A DNA stretch of 64,000 nt from Nitrospirota bacterium (GCA_021825365.1 JAKAHR010000016.1:1-64000); one strand, 5' to 3'; counted from the stretch's first letter, positions 25,376-35,111 are shown. Made by a program: numbers and translations. The notes: generated from the sequence alone by a model not told the origin.

Positions 25376-28073
25376 GTGTCTCTCCTGCCGCTAACGTTAT
25401 GGGGACAGTCAGTTGGAAGGAACTCCCCTCGCCATAGACGCTTCCGGCGGTCACCTTCCCTCCCAGGATTTCGGTGGCGATCTTCCTGACCAGGTACAGC
25501 CCCAGCCCGGTCCCCTTGACCTTCAGGGTGAGGGGGGACGGCAGGCGGGTAAAGGCGACGAAAAGCTTCGGGAGGTCTTCCTCTTTGATCCCGATCCCCG
25601 TGTCGGTGACGGTTATCTCCGCGAGATCCGGCTCCGCCGCGTCGTCGTTGCTCCGCACCGGGGCCGTCTGCAGGGTGATTGTGCCCGCATCGGTGAACTT
25701 GACGGCATTGCCCAGGATGTTGACGAGGCACTGGAAAAGCCTGCGTCTGTCCGTATGCATCGCCAGGTGCGGCGAATCGACCCGTACGTCGAGGCCCTTT
25801 GTCTGTATGTCCGTTTTCAGCAGGGCGAGTGCCTCGGCGATCAGGTCATGCAGATCGAAATCCTCCCCGATCGCCTCGATCTTCCCGGCCTCGATCTTCG
25901 AAACGTCGATGACGTCGTTGATGAGGGCAAGGAGGTGCTTCCCCGACCGGAGAACGGTCGCGAGATTCTTCTTCTGCTCCTCCGAGAGGGGGCCGATCCA
26001 TTCATCGAGGATGATGCTCGAAAAACCGATGATCGAATTCAGCGGCGTCCGCAGTTCATGGCTCATGGAGGCGATGAACATGGACTTGAGCCGGTCGAGT
26101 TCCTTGAGTTTGCTGTTGGCCTGCTCCAGCTCCACGGTCTTCTGGTTGAGGTCTTCCACGATGTTCATCAGGGCCCGCTGGCTCTCCCGGAGTTCCCCGC
26201 CCGCCTTCTCCAGATCGGCGGTGCGCTCGGCGACCCTTTGTTCGAGGCTCTCATTGAGCATCCGGATCTCATGTTCCGCCTTCCGGAGTTCCGTGACGTC
26301 GCGGGCCGCGGCAAACACGCCGGCGACGCTCCCCGCTGCATCCCGGAAGAGCGAGGCATTGTACAACACGGGCGTCACATGCGCATCCCTGTGCCGGATC
26401 TCCAGCGGGTAGTCCCTCACGAAACCTTCCCGGAACACCTGCTGGTACCCGGCCTGTGCCTTCTCCGGTTCGGTGAAGTAGTCGAGGAAGTTCGTGCCGA
26501 TGAGTTCGCCCCGGGTGGAGCCGGTCACTTCCTCCGTGGCCGCGTTGACGTCGGTGATCGTGCCGTTTGCATCGATCGTGACGAGGGGATCAAGACTCGC
26601 CTCGATGAGGCTGCGGTTATAGGAACTCGCTGCCTTCAGCTTCTCCTCGGCGCGCTTGAGCTCGGTGATGTCCTGCACCGTACCGCTGGAATGAATTATC
26701 TCCCCGCCGGCATTTCTGACATGCTCGCATTTTTCGTGTACGTAGCGTATTTCTCCGTCCGATCGTCTGACGATGCGATGGATGATGTCATAGGTGAGGG
26801 CGTCCCGTACAGAGGCGGTATAGGCGTTGTTGACGGCCTCCCGGTCATCGGGATGCACGGCCTCCAGAAATGCCTCATAGGTGGCGCCGAAGGATTGCGG
26901 CTCCAACCCGAAGATGCGGTATATTTCATCCGACCACGACAGCCGGTTGTGGAGGAGGTCCAGGTCCCAGCTGCCGACGTGCGCGATACGCTGGGCCTCG
27001 GCGAGTCTCCGCTCGCTGGCGCGCAGCACCTCGTCTGTCTGTCTGCGCTCGGTGATGTCCTCCTTGACCGCCAGGTAGTAGGCGATGGCCCCTTTTTCAT
27101 CCTGGATCGGGGAAATGGATGCCGATTCCCAGTAGAGCTCGCCGTTCTTCTTCCTGTTGCATAACTCTCCGCGCCAGACGGCGCCCGACGTAATACACTT
27201 CCACAGCCTCTCGTATTCCGACGGAGGGGTCAGGCCTGACTTCAGCAGCCGGGGGTTTTGTCCCATCACCTCTTCCGGCGCATAGCCGGTGAGCTGGGTG
27301 AACTTGGGATTGACAAAAACGATCCGGCCGTCCGTATCGGTGATGACGATGGATACGGGGCTCTGCTGCACGGCGTGAGACAATTTTGAAATCGCCTCGT
27401 TCCTCTGCAGCAACTCCGACTGATAGTCGCGAATCGCCTCGCGCATGCCGCGAAAACTGTCCACGAGCACGCCCACCTCGTCACTGCCCGCCTTCGGGAG
27501 GCTGACATCGAATTCTCCGCGGGCCAGCCTCCGCGAGGCATGGGCAAGGAGCGTGACCGGTCTTCGCACTACCCATTCGACCATGATGGCGACCGCGACG
27601 ATATAGCCCGACAGGATGACCAGCAGGGCGGCGAGGAGCTCCTTCTCGCGTTTCTTCATCTCGGACAGCCGCGGCCCGAAGTCGACCCCCACGATGAGCT
27701 TCCCCAGGTATGCATCGAGGTGCTGGATCCGGTGCTCCAGCATGCGGATGTCCTGCCCCGGCCGGGGCCGGGATGCCGCCGCGTCCAGAAGCGGATAGAG
27801 CGACCTGCCGTCCGGATCGAGGAGCCTGATGTCCGTCCAGTCGCTGTTTGTCGTTCCCAGCGCGTCGAGATTTTCATAGAGGGCGTCAAGCTGGTGGGCG
27901 AGCAACAGGGGGATCAGTCCCTCCGCCACACTGTCCAGATGGCGTTCAAGGGACAGGCGGTATGCGGCCTCTGTCCTGGCGAGGGAGTGAGGCATCCAGT
28001 ATCCATAGAGATAGGCGATGAGGAGGGTGCCGGAAAATACAAGGGGCAGCACCACTTTCTTCCGCAGGCTCAT
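25353..28073 (-). CDS. Membrane sensor histidine kinase with HAMP and three PAS domains
   Basis: This 906-residue kinase has a first transmembrane helix (about 8-25), a periplasmic region of about 130 residues, a second helix (about 148-168), a HAMP domain with SRRLARGEFDVSLP, and three PAS domains ending in EDITERR, QDITELKR and ARDVTELRK. A long coiled coil precedes the catalytic core: SMSHELRTPLNSIIGF, NILGNAVKFT, DTGIGI and GTGLGLYLV. It has no receiver of its own; the free receiver gene overlaps its end. The PhnD-like binding protein gene ends five bases before its start, so the binding protein probably presents a ligand to the periplasmic region. Confidence 0.92.
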   Translation of the reverse strand: MSLRKKVVLPLVFSGTLLIAYLYGYWMPHSLARTEAAYRLSLERHLDSVAEGLIPLLLAHQLDALYENLDALGTTNSDWTDIRLLDPDGRSLYPLLDAAASRPRPGQDIRMLEHRIQHLDAYLGKLIVGVDFGPRLSEMKKREKELLAALLVILSGYIVAVAIMVEWVVRRPVTLLAHASRRLARGEFDVSLPKAGSDEVGVLVDSFRGMREAIRDYQSELLQRNEAISKLSHAVQQSPVSIVITDTDGRIVFVNPKFTQLTGYAPEEVMGQNPRLLKSGLTPPSEYERLWKCITSGAVWRGELCNRKKNGELYWESASISPIQDEKGAIAYYLAVKEDITERRQTDEVLRASERRLAEAQRIAHVGSWDLDLLHNRLSWSDEIYRIFGLEPQSFGATYEAFLEAVHPDDREAVNNAYTASVRDALTYDIIHRIVRRSDGEIRYVHEKCEHVRNAGGEIIHSSGTVQDITELKRAEEKLKAASSYNRSLIEASLDPLVTIDANGTITDVNAATEEVTGSTRGELIGTNFLDYFTEPEKAQAGYQQVFREGFVRDYPLEIRHRDAHVTPVLYNASLFRDAAGSVAGVFAAARDVTELRKAEHEIRMLNESLEQRVAERTADLEKAGGELRESQRALMNIVEDLNQKTVELEQANSKLKELDRLKSMFIASMSHELRTPLNSIIGFSSIILDEWIGPLSEEQKKNLATVLRSGKHLLALINDVIDVSKIEAGKIEAIGEDFDLHDLIAEALALLKTDIQTKGLDVRVDSPHLAMHTDRRRLFQCLVNILGNAVKFTDAGTITLQTAPVRSNDDAAEPDLAEITVTDTGIGIKEEDLPKLFVAFTRLPSPLTLKVKGTGLGLYLVRKIATEILGGKVTAGSVYGEGSSFQLTVPITLAAGETHEKSFGH

Positions 28074-28078
28074 CAGGG

Positions 28079-28945
28079 CTACTCCTCGCTCCAGGTCGGG
28101 TCATAGTAGTTCTCAAGGCCCCAGCCGAGCATCGGACGGTAGGCTTCCATGGTGACCGGGACGATTTGCTGTATCGGCACCAGGGAAAGCAAAGCCCTTC
28201 CCTCGGGGGTGTTTCCCATATCAAGAAATGCCTGGCGGACCTTTTCCCTGTCTTCTTTCCGCACCCGGGGATGCGCGGCGACAGGGTGGGACTGCAAGTC
28301 CCGCGTGGTATAGATGACGCGGAGGGCATCACGGATCGCCCCGCTCTGCTCCTGAAGGGTCTTCCCGACCCCTCCGCCGGCGGCGGCAAGACCCTTGGCG
28401 ACATGCAGATACACCGAGCTGTGTGTCTTGACATACAGGGGTTTCACGGTGATATGATGCAGCCGCTCCAGGTCGGCCCGTATCATCAGACATGCCCCCA
28501 GGGCGTTTGGTGAAGGGAAGGCAACAACCTTGCCGGTGAGGTCGCCTATGTTTTGCACCGGGCTGTCCTTGCGCACGACCAGGATTCCGCGCAGGGGCTT
28601 ATTATCCGAGACGAGGGGGATGTACCCCGGGGAAGGGTATCCCTTTACGATATGATACGGGTTCATATAGACGAAGTCGAAGAATCCCTTGAGAAACTCC
28701 CGCTCAAAATCCTGTATCTTGAGTGTGGTGACCAGTTTGAAGGTAAGCCCTGTCCGCCGCTCCAGTTCCCCGATGATCGGCTTCCATATGGCATACAGTT
28801 TCCGCTGCTCGAACTGGGGGACGACCGCAAACGTATACTCAGGGGATACGGCAGCCTCGGGCGGTGGCGGCGTCAGCCCCCGCGGGCAGATGACAGAGAT
28901 GACGCCTGTTGCGATGATCAAGAGGAGCGCGACGCTTCTGTTCAT
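28079..28945 (-). CDS. PhnD-like periplasmic solute-binding protein
   Basis: This 288-residue protein begins with a signal sequence (VALLLIIATGVISVI) and has the fold of phosphate/phosphonate-type binding proteins: YTFAVVPQFEQRKLYAIWKP, GFFDFVYMNPYHIV, 'GKVVAFPSPNALGACLMIRADL' and a C-terminal cap. PhnD-type proteins that stand next to kinases rather than permeases are known sensor subunits. No ABC permease or ATPase is nearby; the next gene is a membrane kinase. GGAGGA precedes the ATG. The ligand is unknown, with oxyanions such as phosphite or arsenite-like species possible by analogy to ArxX/AioX proteins. Confidence 0.85.
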   Translation of the reverse strand: MNRSVALLLIIATGVISVICPRGLTPPPPEAAVSPEYTFAVVPQFEQRKLYAIWKPIIGELERRTGLTFKLVTTLKIQDFEREFLKGFFDFVYMNPYHIVKGYPSPGYIPLVSDNKPLRGILVVRKDSPVQNIGDLTGKVVAFPSPNALGACLMIRADLERLHHITVKPLYVKTHSSVYLHVAKGLAAAGGGVGKTLQEQSGAIRDALRVIYTTRDLQSHPVAAHPRVRKEDREKVRQAFLDMGNTPEGRALLSLVPIQQIVPVTMEAYRPMLGWGLENYYDPTWSEE

Positions 28946-28993
28946 ACGGTTGGATCCTCCTTCCGCGACGGCGACGCCGGCGCTGTCCCGTCC

Positions 28994-29164
28994 TTACCCC
29001 GTCTCGTTGTTGTCTCCTGCTGCCGCCCCGCTGAGCTGGAGTTTTTCGAGTTCCCTGATCCGTGTCTTCAGCTCGACCTGGCGCAGTTCCCTCGCCACGA
29101 AAAGCCTGTTCATGCGCTCCAACTCGGCATTCTTCTCGGCCAGTTCCGCGGTCAGTGCCTGCAC
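28994..29164 (-). pseudogene. Remnant of a PAS-kinase coiled-coil linker
   Basis: About 56 codons read VQALTAELAEKNAELERMN, then LFVARELRQVELKTRIRELE. This 'NxELERxNxLFVxRELRxxELKxRIRELE' pattern is a well-known linker between sensor and kinase domains. It has no kinase or sensor domain left, and unrelated sequence precedes it. The piece lies just upstream of the PhnD-like gene, so it may be a leftover of an earlier sensor kinase replaced by the present binding-protein/kinase set. It could also be expressed as a short coiled-coil peptide, but no start signal is evident. Confidence 0.6.
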
Positions 29165-29377
29165 AGGGGGATAAGGCGCCGAACGGCCATGAGGGTCAGG
29201 GCGACGGGCAGGGGACAGTCGGCCCACCCGATCTTTTATCCGCGTTTGGCGTGATTGCAGGGCACGTATGCATAGTAGGGTTCCTTGGTGATATTCCCAT
29301 GATAGCGCAGTTTGGCGACGTAACAAAGTCGGGATTACCGGTTGCGCAGTACAGGGAGTGAGATGGCTCCGTAACCC

Positions 29378-29407
29378 TTGAAAGAAAAACGATAAACAGA
29401 GTATAGT
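29378..29407 (+). promoter_or_regulatory. Promoter of yajC-secD-secF
   Basis: TTGAAA (29378-29383), an 18-base spacer and TATAGT (29402-29407) precede the yajC ATG (29437) by about 30 bases, with CGGAGGTGG between. Confidence 0.6.
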
Positions 29408-29436
29408 AGATGACTAATCTTTTTCGGAGGTGGCCA

Positions 29437-29763
29437 ATGTTTGCTGACATAGCTCATGCCATGGGGCCGGCGCAGTCGGGCGGCGCAGGACAGGGCGGCG
29501 GATTGATGGGATTCTTGCCTCTCATACTCATCTTTGTCATCTTTTATTTCCTTCTTATCCGGCCTCAGCAGAAGCGGGCCAAAGAGCACAAGCAGATGCT
29601 CGACAACCTCAAGAAGGGCGACAAGGTCGTCCTCAGCGGCGGCGAGTACGGCGTGATCGAAGAGGTGAAGACCAACAGCGTCGTCGTCAAGATCGCGGAA
29701 AACGTCCGCGTGCGATACGGCAAGGCCTACATAGCCAGCCTGCGGGAGTCGGACGAAGAGTAA
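29437..29763 (+). CDS. yajC: Sec translocon accessory protein YajC
   Basis: This 108-residue inner-membrane protein joins SecDF in the holotranslocon. It has a short periplasmic glycine-rich start, one membrane helix (about residues 22-41), the conserved IRPQQKRAKEHKQML and the soluble 'LKKGDKVVLSGGEYGVIEEV' fold. The ATG at 29437 is chosen over 29410 because GGAGGTGG lies six bases before it. secD begins 61 bases after the stop and secF follows, so this is the usual yajC-secD-secF operon. Confidence 0.96.
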   Translation: MFADIAHAMGPAQSGGAGQGGGLMGFLPLILIFVIFYFLLIRPQQKRAKEHKQMLDNLKKGDKVVLSGGEYGVIEEVKTNSVVVKIAENVRVRYGKAYIASLRESDEE

Positions 29764-29824
29764 GACCGGAAGAGAAGTCCTGCAGCATCACTGCGGCATC
29801 GAGTTTATATACAGCGGAGGTTAG

Positions 29825-31447
29825 ATGAAGAAAAACATACTCTGGAGATTCTTGTTTATCGGTTTCACCGTTCTTGTTGCGATCGTATTCTTTTTGCCCA
29901 ATACGCCCCTCTTCAAGTCGATGCCTGACTGGTGGAAGAACAACATGCCGAGCAAGGGCATCATCCTCGGGCTCGACCTGCAGGGAGGTCTGCATCTGGT
30001 CTTCGAGGTTGAAGGGGACAAGGCGGTGGAGACCTCTATCGACCGGTATATCTTTCTCCTGCGGGACGCCCTCCAAAAGAAGAAACTGCAGGCAGAGGTG
30101 AAGCGCAACGGACTCAGCATCGAGATAACGCCGTCGACCCAGGAGATAGCGACGATCGTGAAAGAGGGCTTCCCTATCCTCGATGCCTCTTCTTCCGGCC
30201 AGAGTCTGGTCCTGAAGATTTCCGGCAAAGAGGCCTCGCGGATCAAAGACAGCGCCGTGGACCAGGCGCTTGAGACGATCAGGAACAGGATAGACCAGTT
30301 CGGCGTCTCCGAGCCGACCATCCATCGCCAGGGTGAAAACGAGATCGTGGTGCAGCTGCCGGGCGTCAAGGACCCCCGAAGGGCGATAGAGCTCGTCGGC
30401 AAGACCGCGCAGCTTGAATTCAAGCTGGTGGACGATGAGACCCCTGTCGCTGCGCAGCTTCCCCAGTCGGTCGGCCCCGGAGATGAGGAGCGGGTGCTCG
30501 AGCAGTTCAGGGACAAGATCCCTGCCGACGACGAGATCCTCTTCGAAAAGAAACTGAACCGGGAGACCGGGGTGGTCACGAAATTTCCCGTCCTCGTCAG
30601 GAAGCAGGCCGCTCTCTCGGGCAACCTCCTGAGCGAGGCGCGGGTGAGCCTCGACACCAAGTTCAGCGAGCCCTACGTGTCCATTTCCTTTAACGCCGAG
30701 GGCGGCAAGCTGTTTGAGGAGGTGACCGGCGCCAATGTGAAGAAGCGTCTCGCCATCATCCTCGACAAGACCATCTATTCGGCCCCGGTGATCCAGGAGA
30801 GGATCGGCGGCGGCAATGCCCAGATATCCGGGAGCTTCAGCATGGAGGAGGCGAAGGACCTGAGCATCGTGCTGAAGGCCGGCGCCCTGCCCGCCCCCCT
30901 GAAGATGCTCCAGAATGTGACCGTTGGCCCTTCCCTCGGCGAGGACTCGATATCAGCCGGCACGAGGGCGGGACTGATCGGTACGCTGGCCGTCGTTGTC
31001 TTCATGATCGCCTATTACCGCCTCTCCGGCGTTATCGCCGACTTCGCCCTGCTGCTCAACATCGTCCTGCTCTTCGGGGCGATGGCTTCGCTGAACGCCA
31101 CCCTCACGCTGCCGGGCATCGCCGGCATCATCCTGGCGATCGGCATGGCGGTGGACTCCAATGTCCTGATGTTCGAGAGGATCAGGGACGAGGTACGGAC
31201 CGGCAAGCCGCCCCGGTCTGCGGTGGACTCCGGGTACCACAAGGCGTTCTGGACGATTTTTGATGCCCACGTCACGACCCTGATCACCGCAGCGGTGCTC
31301 TTCCAGTTCGGGACCGGCCCGATCAAGGGGTTTGCCGTCACGCTCAGTCTCGGCGTTCTCATCAACCTCTATACCGCCCTCATCGGCACGAAGGCGGTCT
31401 TTGACCTGATAAACTCCCGCCGGGATGTCAAGAAGCTGAGCATATAG
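29825..31447 (+). CDS. secD: Protein translocase subunit SecD
   Basis: This 540-residue protein uses the proton motive force to pull exported proteins into the periplasm. An N-terminal membrane helix is followed by [14 protein letters not shown], a large periplasmic region with '[19 protein letters not shown]' and '[18 protein letters not shown]', and a C-terminal block of five helices starting at [16 protein letters not shown] with [19 protein letters not shown]. The length is normal for a stand-alone SecD. GGAGG lies before the ATG. secF starts eight bases after the stop. Confidence 0.97.
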   Translation: MKKNILWRFLFIGFTVLVAIVFFLPNTPLFKSMPDWWKNNMPSKGIILGLDLQGGLHLVFEVEGDKAVETSIDRYIFLLRDALQKKKLQAEVKRNGLSIEITPSTQEIATIVKEGFPILDASSSGQSLVLKISGKEASRIKDSAVDQALETIRNRIDQFGVSEPTIHRQGENEIVVQLPGVKDPRRAIELVGKTAQLEFKLVDDETPVAAQLPQSVGPGDEERVLEQFRDKIPADDEILFEKKLNRETGVVTKFPVLVRKQAALSGNLLSEARVSLDTKFSEPYVSISFNAEGGKLFEEVTGANVKKRLAIILDKTIYSAPVIQERIGGGNAQISGSFSMEEAKDLSIVLKAGALPAPLKMLQNVTVGPSLGEDSISAGTRAGLIGTLAVVVFMIAYYRLSGVIADFALLLNIVLLFGAMASLNATLTLPGIAGIILAIGMAVDSNVLMFERIRDEVRTGKPPRSAVDSGYHKAFWTIFDAHVTTLITAAVLFQFGTGPIKGFAVTLSLGVLINLYTALIGTKAVFDLINSRRDVKKLSI

Positions 31448-31455
31448 GAGGAAGC

Positions 31456-32367
31456 ATGTTAGAAATAATAAAAAATACCAACATAGATTTCATGGGGAAA
31501 CGGAAGTATACCTTCATCATCTCCGGCATACTCTCGATCCTCGGCATCATCGCGATCGTCCAGGTGGCGAACGGAAGGGCGAACCTCGGCATCGACTTTG
31601 CCGGCGGCACCGCCATCCAGCTGAAGTTCGAAAAGCCGGTGAGCCTGCATGAGGTGAGAAAGGCGGTTGAGGAAAGCGGTATCAGGGACCCCGAACTCCA
31701 GGACTTCCCCGCTGTCAACAAGGTGCTTATCAGGGTGAAGAAGACCGAGCAGCAGCTGGGACAGGTCTCCGACGCGATCACCCTGGCGATCAGCCAGAAA
31801 CTGCCGAACAATAAATACGTCGTCGACTCTACCACCGTGATCGGCCCCAAGGTGGGCAGCAGGCTGCGGGTGGACACCGCCCAGGCGGTCCTCATCTCGG
31901 TCGTCGGCATCCTCGTCTACGTTGCCTTCCGGTTCAAGTTCAATTTTGCCGTGGGCGCGACGATCGCGACGTTCCACGACGTCCTCGCCGTCCTCGGCAT
32001 ATTCTATGTCCTCGGCAAGGAGATCAACCTCATCCTTATCACCGCCCTGCTGACGATCGCCGGCTATTCCCTGACCGACACGGTCGTCGTCTTCGACCGG
32101 ATCAGGGAAAACCTCAAGATACGGCTGAAGGACTCCGTCGAGTCGGTCATGAACCTGAGCATCAACGAGGTGCTCTCGCGGACGATCGTCACGTCCATGA
32201 CCGTCCTGATCACCTCCATCGCCCTTTTCTTTTTCGGCGGCGAGGTGATCCATGACTTCAGCCTCGCGATGATCGTCGGGGTGATTATCGGGACCTACTC
32301 CTCCGTCTTCGTGGCGAGCCCCGTCGTTCTCCTCTGGCCTTCGAAGAAGCCGTTGGCAAAGAAATAG
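31456..32367 (+). CDS. secF: Protein translocase subunit SecF
   Basis: This 303-residue partner of SecD has an N-terminal helix, the motif GIDFAGGTAIQLKF, a small periplasmic part and five further helices with 'GYSLTDTVVVFDRIREN' and 'RTIVTSMTVLITSIALFFFGG' in adjacent segments. These are the SecF signatures. It is translated from an ATG with AGGAGGAAGC in front. A 10-bp inverted repeat follows the stop, before recJ. Confidence 0.97.
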   Translation: MLEIIKNTNIDFMGKRKYTFIISGILSILGIIAIVQVANGRANLGIDFAGGTAIQLKFEKPVSLHEVRKAVEESGIRDPELQDFPAVNKVLIRVKKTEQQLGQVSDAITLAISQKLPNNKYVVDSTTVIGPKVGSRLRVDTAQAVLISVVGILVYVAFRFKFNFAVGATIATFHDVLAVLGIFYVLGKEINLILITALLTIAGYSLTDTVVVFDRIRENLKIRLKDSVESVMNLSINEVLSRTIVTSMTVLITSIALFFFGGEVIHDFSLAMIVGVIIGTYSSVFVASPVVLLWPSKKPLAKK

Positions 32368-32378
32368 ATACGAACGTG

Positions 32379-32485
32379 AACAGGGAAGCAGGAGCAGGGA
32401 AGTAGGGAATGGGAAGTGCGACGTGGGGTGTGACTTCATCTTTACAGACGATGTAGCGGATTCACCTGATTGCCCCTTCCCTGTT
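32379..32485. repeat. Inverted repeat in the secF-recJ gap
   Basis: AACAGGGAAG (32379-32388) pairs with CTTCCCTGTT (32476-32485). Between them are further purine-rich GGGAAG units (GCAGGGAAGTAGGGAATGGGAAG). The region may be a remnant of a dispersed repeat; no T-run marks it as a terminator. Confidence 0.4.
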
Positions 32486-32513
32486 TCCCGCCTCCTGTCC
32501 CCGGATTTCCGCG

Positions 32514-34268
32514 ATGCATAGGCGCTGGTTCATCAACAAGACCAATCCCGAGTTCCTTTCCTACATAACGAAGACCGCATCCATATCGCCTGTCCTCGCG
32601 CAGGTCCTCATCAACCGGGGGATCAGGACACCCGAGGCGATCCGCGAGTTCATGCACCCCTCGGCCACCGCCCTTTCGGACCCTTTCGATATCTCGGGCA
32701 TGCGCGGCGCGGTCGAGCGGATACAGGCGGCCCTGAAGGGAAACGAGCGGGTGCTGGTGCACGGCGATTATGATGCCGACGGCCTCACCGCGACCGCTAT
32801 CGTCGTCCATGCGCTGGAGCGGGCCGGGCTGGATGTCCGGTATTTCATCCCGGTCAGGATGATCCACGGGTACGGCTTCACGCCCCAGGCGGTGGACCTC
32901 GCCCGGGAGATCGGGGCCCGCCTCATCATAACGGTCGACTGCGGCATCACCTCTTTTGAGGCTGCGGCCTCCGCCCGCAGGGCGGGCATCGACGTCATCA
33001 TCACCGATCACCACGAACCCCTGCGGAAGAGGGATGACGGACATAACGGGGGCGCCGGCGCGACGGAGGGTCCTGCCGGGGAGGCGGTGATCCCGGAGGC
33101 CCTGAGCGTCATCAATCCGAAACTGCCCGGCCATGCCGGGGAGGTGGCCAGCCTCTCCGGGGCGGGTGTCGCCTTTAAGCTTGTCCACGCCCTGGCGCTG
33201 GCGGGCGTTGCCGGTTTTCCCGTCGACGCGGCGATCGGGCTCCTCGACCTTGCGGCGGTCGGGACGGTCGCGGACGTGGTGCCCCTGGCGGGGGAGAACA
33301 GGGTCCTGGTGCGGGAGGGGTTGCGGCTGATGAAGGCGGCCGGCCGGCCGGGGCTCCGCGCCCTCAGGGATATCTGCAACCTCTCGGGCCGTGAGATGAA
33401 GTCCGGTCTTCTCGCCTACACGATGGTCCCGAGGATCAATGCCGCGGGCCGGATGGGTGAATCCAGAGACGTCGTGCGGCTCCTGCTCACCGCCGACGAT
33501 GCCGAGGCCGATGAACTCAGCGCCTGGCTTGACCGGCTGAATGCCGAGAGGCAGGCGACGGAAGAGCTGGTCTACCAGGAGGCGCGGGTGAAGCTCGAGG
33601 GCGGCGGGGTGGACGGCGCGATCGTGCTTGCCGGCGAAGGCTGGCACCAGGGGGTCCTCGGCATAGTCGCCTCCCGCATCGCGGAGGAGTATTATCGTCC
33701 CACGTTCATCCTTTCCGTGGAGGACGGGGTCGCCAAGGGGTCGGCGCGGAGCATCCCCGCCTTTGACATCTGCAAGGGGCTCGCGGAATGCAGCCATCTC
33801 CTCCTTTCCTTCGGAGGCCACCGGCAGGCCGCCGGGGTGCGCCTGCATGTCTCCGACATACGGACTTTTCACAAGGCGATCAACGAGCTGGTGAAAAAGA
33901 GCGTCGACGGCCGCGACCTCACCCCCACCATAGAGATCGATGCGCTCATATCACTCTCCGATATTACCCACCCGCTGATGAAGGAGATCGCGATGCTCGA
34001 ACCCTTCGGCTACGGCAACGCCGAGCCCCTTTTCGGATCGAGGGGGCTGGAGGTGGTCAACCCCCGCTCCGTGGGCCACAACCACCTGAAGATGCGGCTG
34101 AAGAAATTCGCCCAGTCGATGGATACGATCGGCTTCGACATGTGGGGGGTCTTCGACGACCTGAACCAGCCCAACATGGTCGATGCCGTCTTTACGCCGG
34201 GGTTCAACGAATGGAACGGCAACCGGTACCTGCAGCTCGTGGTGAAGGCCCTGCGGCCGAGCCGGTAG
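32514..34268 (+). CDS. recJ: Single-strand-specific 5'-3' exonuclease RecJ
   Basis: This 584-residue enzyme acts in recombination and mismatch repair. The DHH domain shows HGDYDADGLTATAIV, 'TVDCGIT', ITDHHEP and 'AVGTVADVVPL'; the DHHA1 domain shows SFGGHRQAAGV; a C-terminal OB-like segment (GYGNAEPLFGSRGL) closes the protein. The length is standard. No Shine-Dalgarno sequence is obvious before the ATG at 32514. A Gly-rich insert follows the DHH motif (about residues 173-195), where members vary. Confidence 0.95.
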   Translation: MHRRWFINKTNPEFLSYITKTASISPVLAQVLINRGIRTPEAIREFMHPSATALSDPFDISGMRGAVERIQAALKGNERVLVHGDYDADGLTATAIVVHALERAGLDVRYFIPVRMIHGYGFTPQAVDLAREIGARLIITVDCGITSFEAAASARRAGIDVIITDHHEPLRKRDDGHNGGAGATEGPAGEAVIPEALSVINPKLPGHAGEVASLSGAGVAFKLVHALALAGVAGFPVDAAIGLLDLAAVGTVADVVPLAGENRVLVREGLRLMKAAGRPGLRALRDICNLSGREMKSGLLAYTMVPRINAAGRMGESRDVVRLLLTADDAEADELSAWLDRLNAERQATEELVYQEARVKLEGGGVDGAIVLAGEGWHQGVLGIVASRIAEEYYRPTFILSVEDGVAKGSARSIPAFDICKGLAECSHLLLSFGGHRQAAGVRLHVSDIRTFHKAINELVKKSVDGRDLTPTIEIDALISLSDITHPLMKEIAMLEPFGYGNAEPLFGSRGLEVVNPRSVGHNHLKMRLKKFAQSMDTIGFDMWGVFDDLNQPNMVDAVFTPGFNEWNGNRYLQLVVKALRPSR

Positions 34269-34322
34269 GGGACGACTTCACCGCCCGACGGAGATCCTCC
34301 GGCATGACGGACTGTGCAGCTG

Positions 34323-34358
34323 TTGACACCGCTTTACCATATATGATAAAAGTAAAGC
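34323..34358 (+). promoter_or_regulatory. Promoter and operator of vapBC
   Basis: TTGACA (34323-34328), a 16-base spacer and GATAAA (34345-34350) form a promoter. GCTTTAC (34331-34337) and GTAAAGC (34352-34358) form an exact 7-bp inverted repeat that overlaps it, as expected for autorepression by VapBC. Confidence 0.55.
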
Positions 34359-34374
34359 AACAGGGGGTGTCGCC

Positions 34375-34593
34375 ATGCAGACCGTGAGGCTGAGTTCAAA
34401 GAATCAGATCGTGCTGCCCAAAGAGGCACGGGAGGCCATGAGGCTCAAAGGCCGCGATGAGCTTATCGTCGTGGTGAAGGGGGACATTACCGTCATCATG
34501 CCTAAACCGAAGGGCTACCGGAGCGATCTCGCAGGCTCCGGGAAGGGGCTATACCCAAAGACGCATCTTCGGAGGGAACGCAAGGCTTGGTAA
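34375..34593 (+). CDS. vapB: AbrB/MazE-type antitoxin (VapB)
   Basis: This 72-residue protein has the swapped-hairpin AbrB DNA-binding fold in its first 45 residues: VRLSSKNQIVLPKEAREAM, then 'GRDELIVVVKGDITVIMPKP'. The rest is a short charged tail that would bind the PIN toxin. The toxin gene overlaps its last codons. AGGGGG lies about ten bases before the ATG. The inverted repeat in its promoter is a probable operator. Confidence 0.86.
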   Translation: MQTVRLSSKNQIVLPKEAREAMRLKGRDELIVVVKGDITVIMPKPKGYRSDLAGSGKGLYPKTHLRRERKAW

Positions 34594-35039
34594 AAAAATT
34601 CCCCGGGGATCTGTTGAAGGCTCACCGGAGGGTTTATCTTGACACCAGTATTTTCATCTATTTTGTAGAGCGCCATCCCCGCTTTTTTGATGCGTGCGAT
34701 TCGATCTTCAGGGATATGGAAGAGGGCCGCATCGAGGCGGCGACGTCCACCCTGACACTGCTTGAGCTGCTCGTTCAGCCCTACAGATTGAAGAAAGAAG
34801 AAGTTGTGCTCAAGTTCTATTCCCTGTTTACGACATATCCCCATCTGAGCTGGATACCCTTGAACCTTGAGATCTCCGACCTTGCGGCAAAGCTGAGGGC
34901 CGTGCATAACCTGAAGACACCGGACGCCATACAGATTGCCTCTGCCGTTTCAGGCGGCGCCACCGTCTTCGTCTGCAACGACAGCGCCTTCCGGAGGGTA
35001 AGGGAAATCGAGTGTGTGATATTGAGTGACGGCGTTTAG
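34587..35039 (+). CDS. vapC: PIN-domain toxin ribonuclease (VapC)
   Basis: This 150-residue protein is a PIN nuclease: YLDTSIFIYF gives the first acidic residue, 'TLTLLELLVQP' the glutamate, 'KTPDAIQIASAV' the third acidic residue and 'FVCNDSAFRRV' the last. VapC toxins cut tRNA or rRNA. It probably starts at TTG 34587, with GGAGGG eleven bases before it, overlapping the antitoxin stop by seven bases. A weak hairpin with a T-run follows at 35112-35142. Confidence 0.88.
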   Translation: MVKKFPGDLLKAHRRVYLDTSIFIYFVERHPRFFDACDSIFRDMEEGRIEAATSTLTLLELLVQPYRLKKEEVVLKFYSLFTTYPHLSWIPLNLEISDLAAKLRAVHNLKTPDAIQIASAVSGGATVFVCNDSAFRRVREIECVILSDGV

Positions 35040-35111
35040 AAACGTGGGGAGTTCGCGCAATCGAAGGGCTGAAGACCGGGAAGATGCGACAACCTACCTG
35101 TTATCGCCACA

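Larger units (their letters stand above)
28946..29436. other. Gap between the kinase cluster and yajC
   Basis: Apart from the kinase-linker remnant at 28994-29164 and the yajC promoter at 29378-29407, no gene, terminator or repeat is seen here. The reading frame that holds the remnant extends to 29326 but its upstream part looks like random sequence. Confidence 0.5.
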
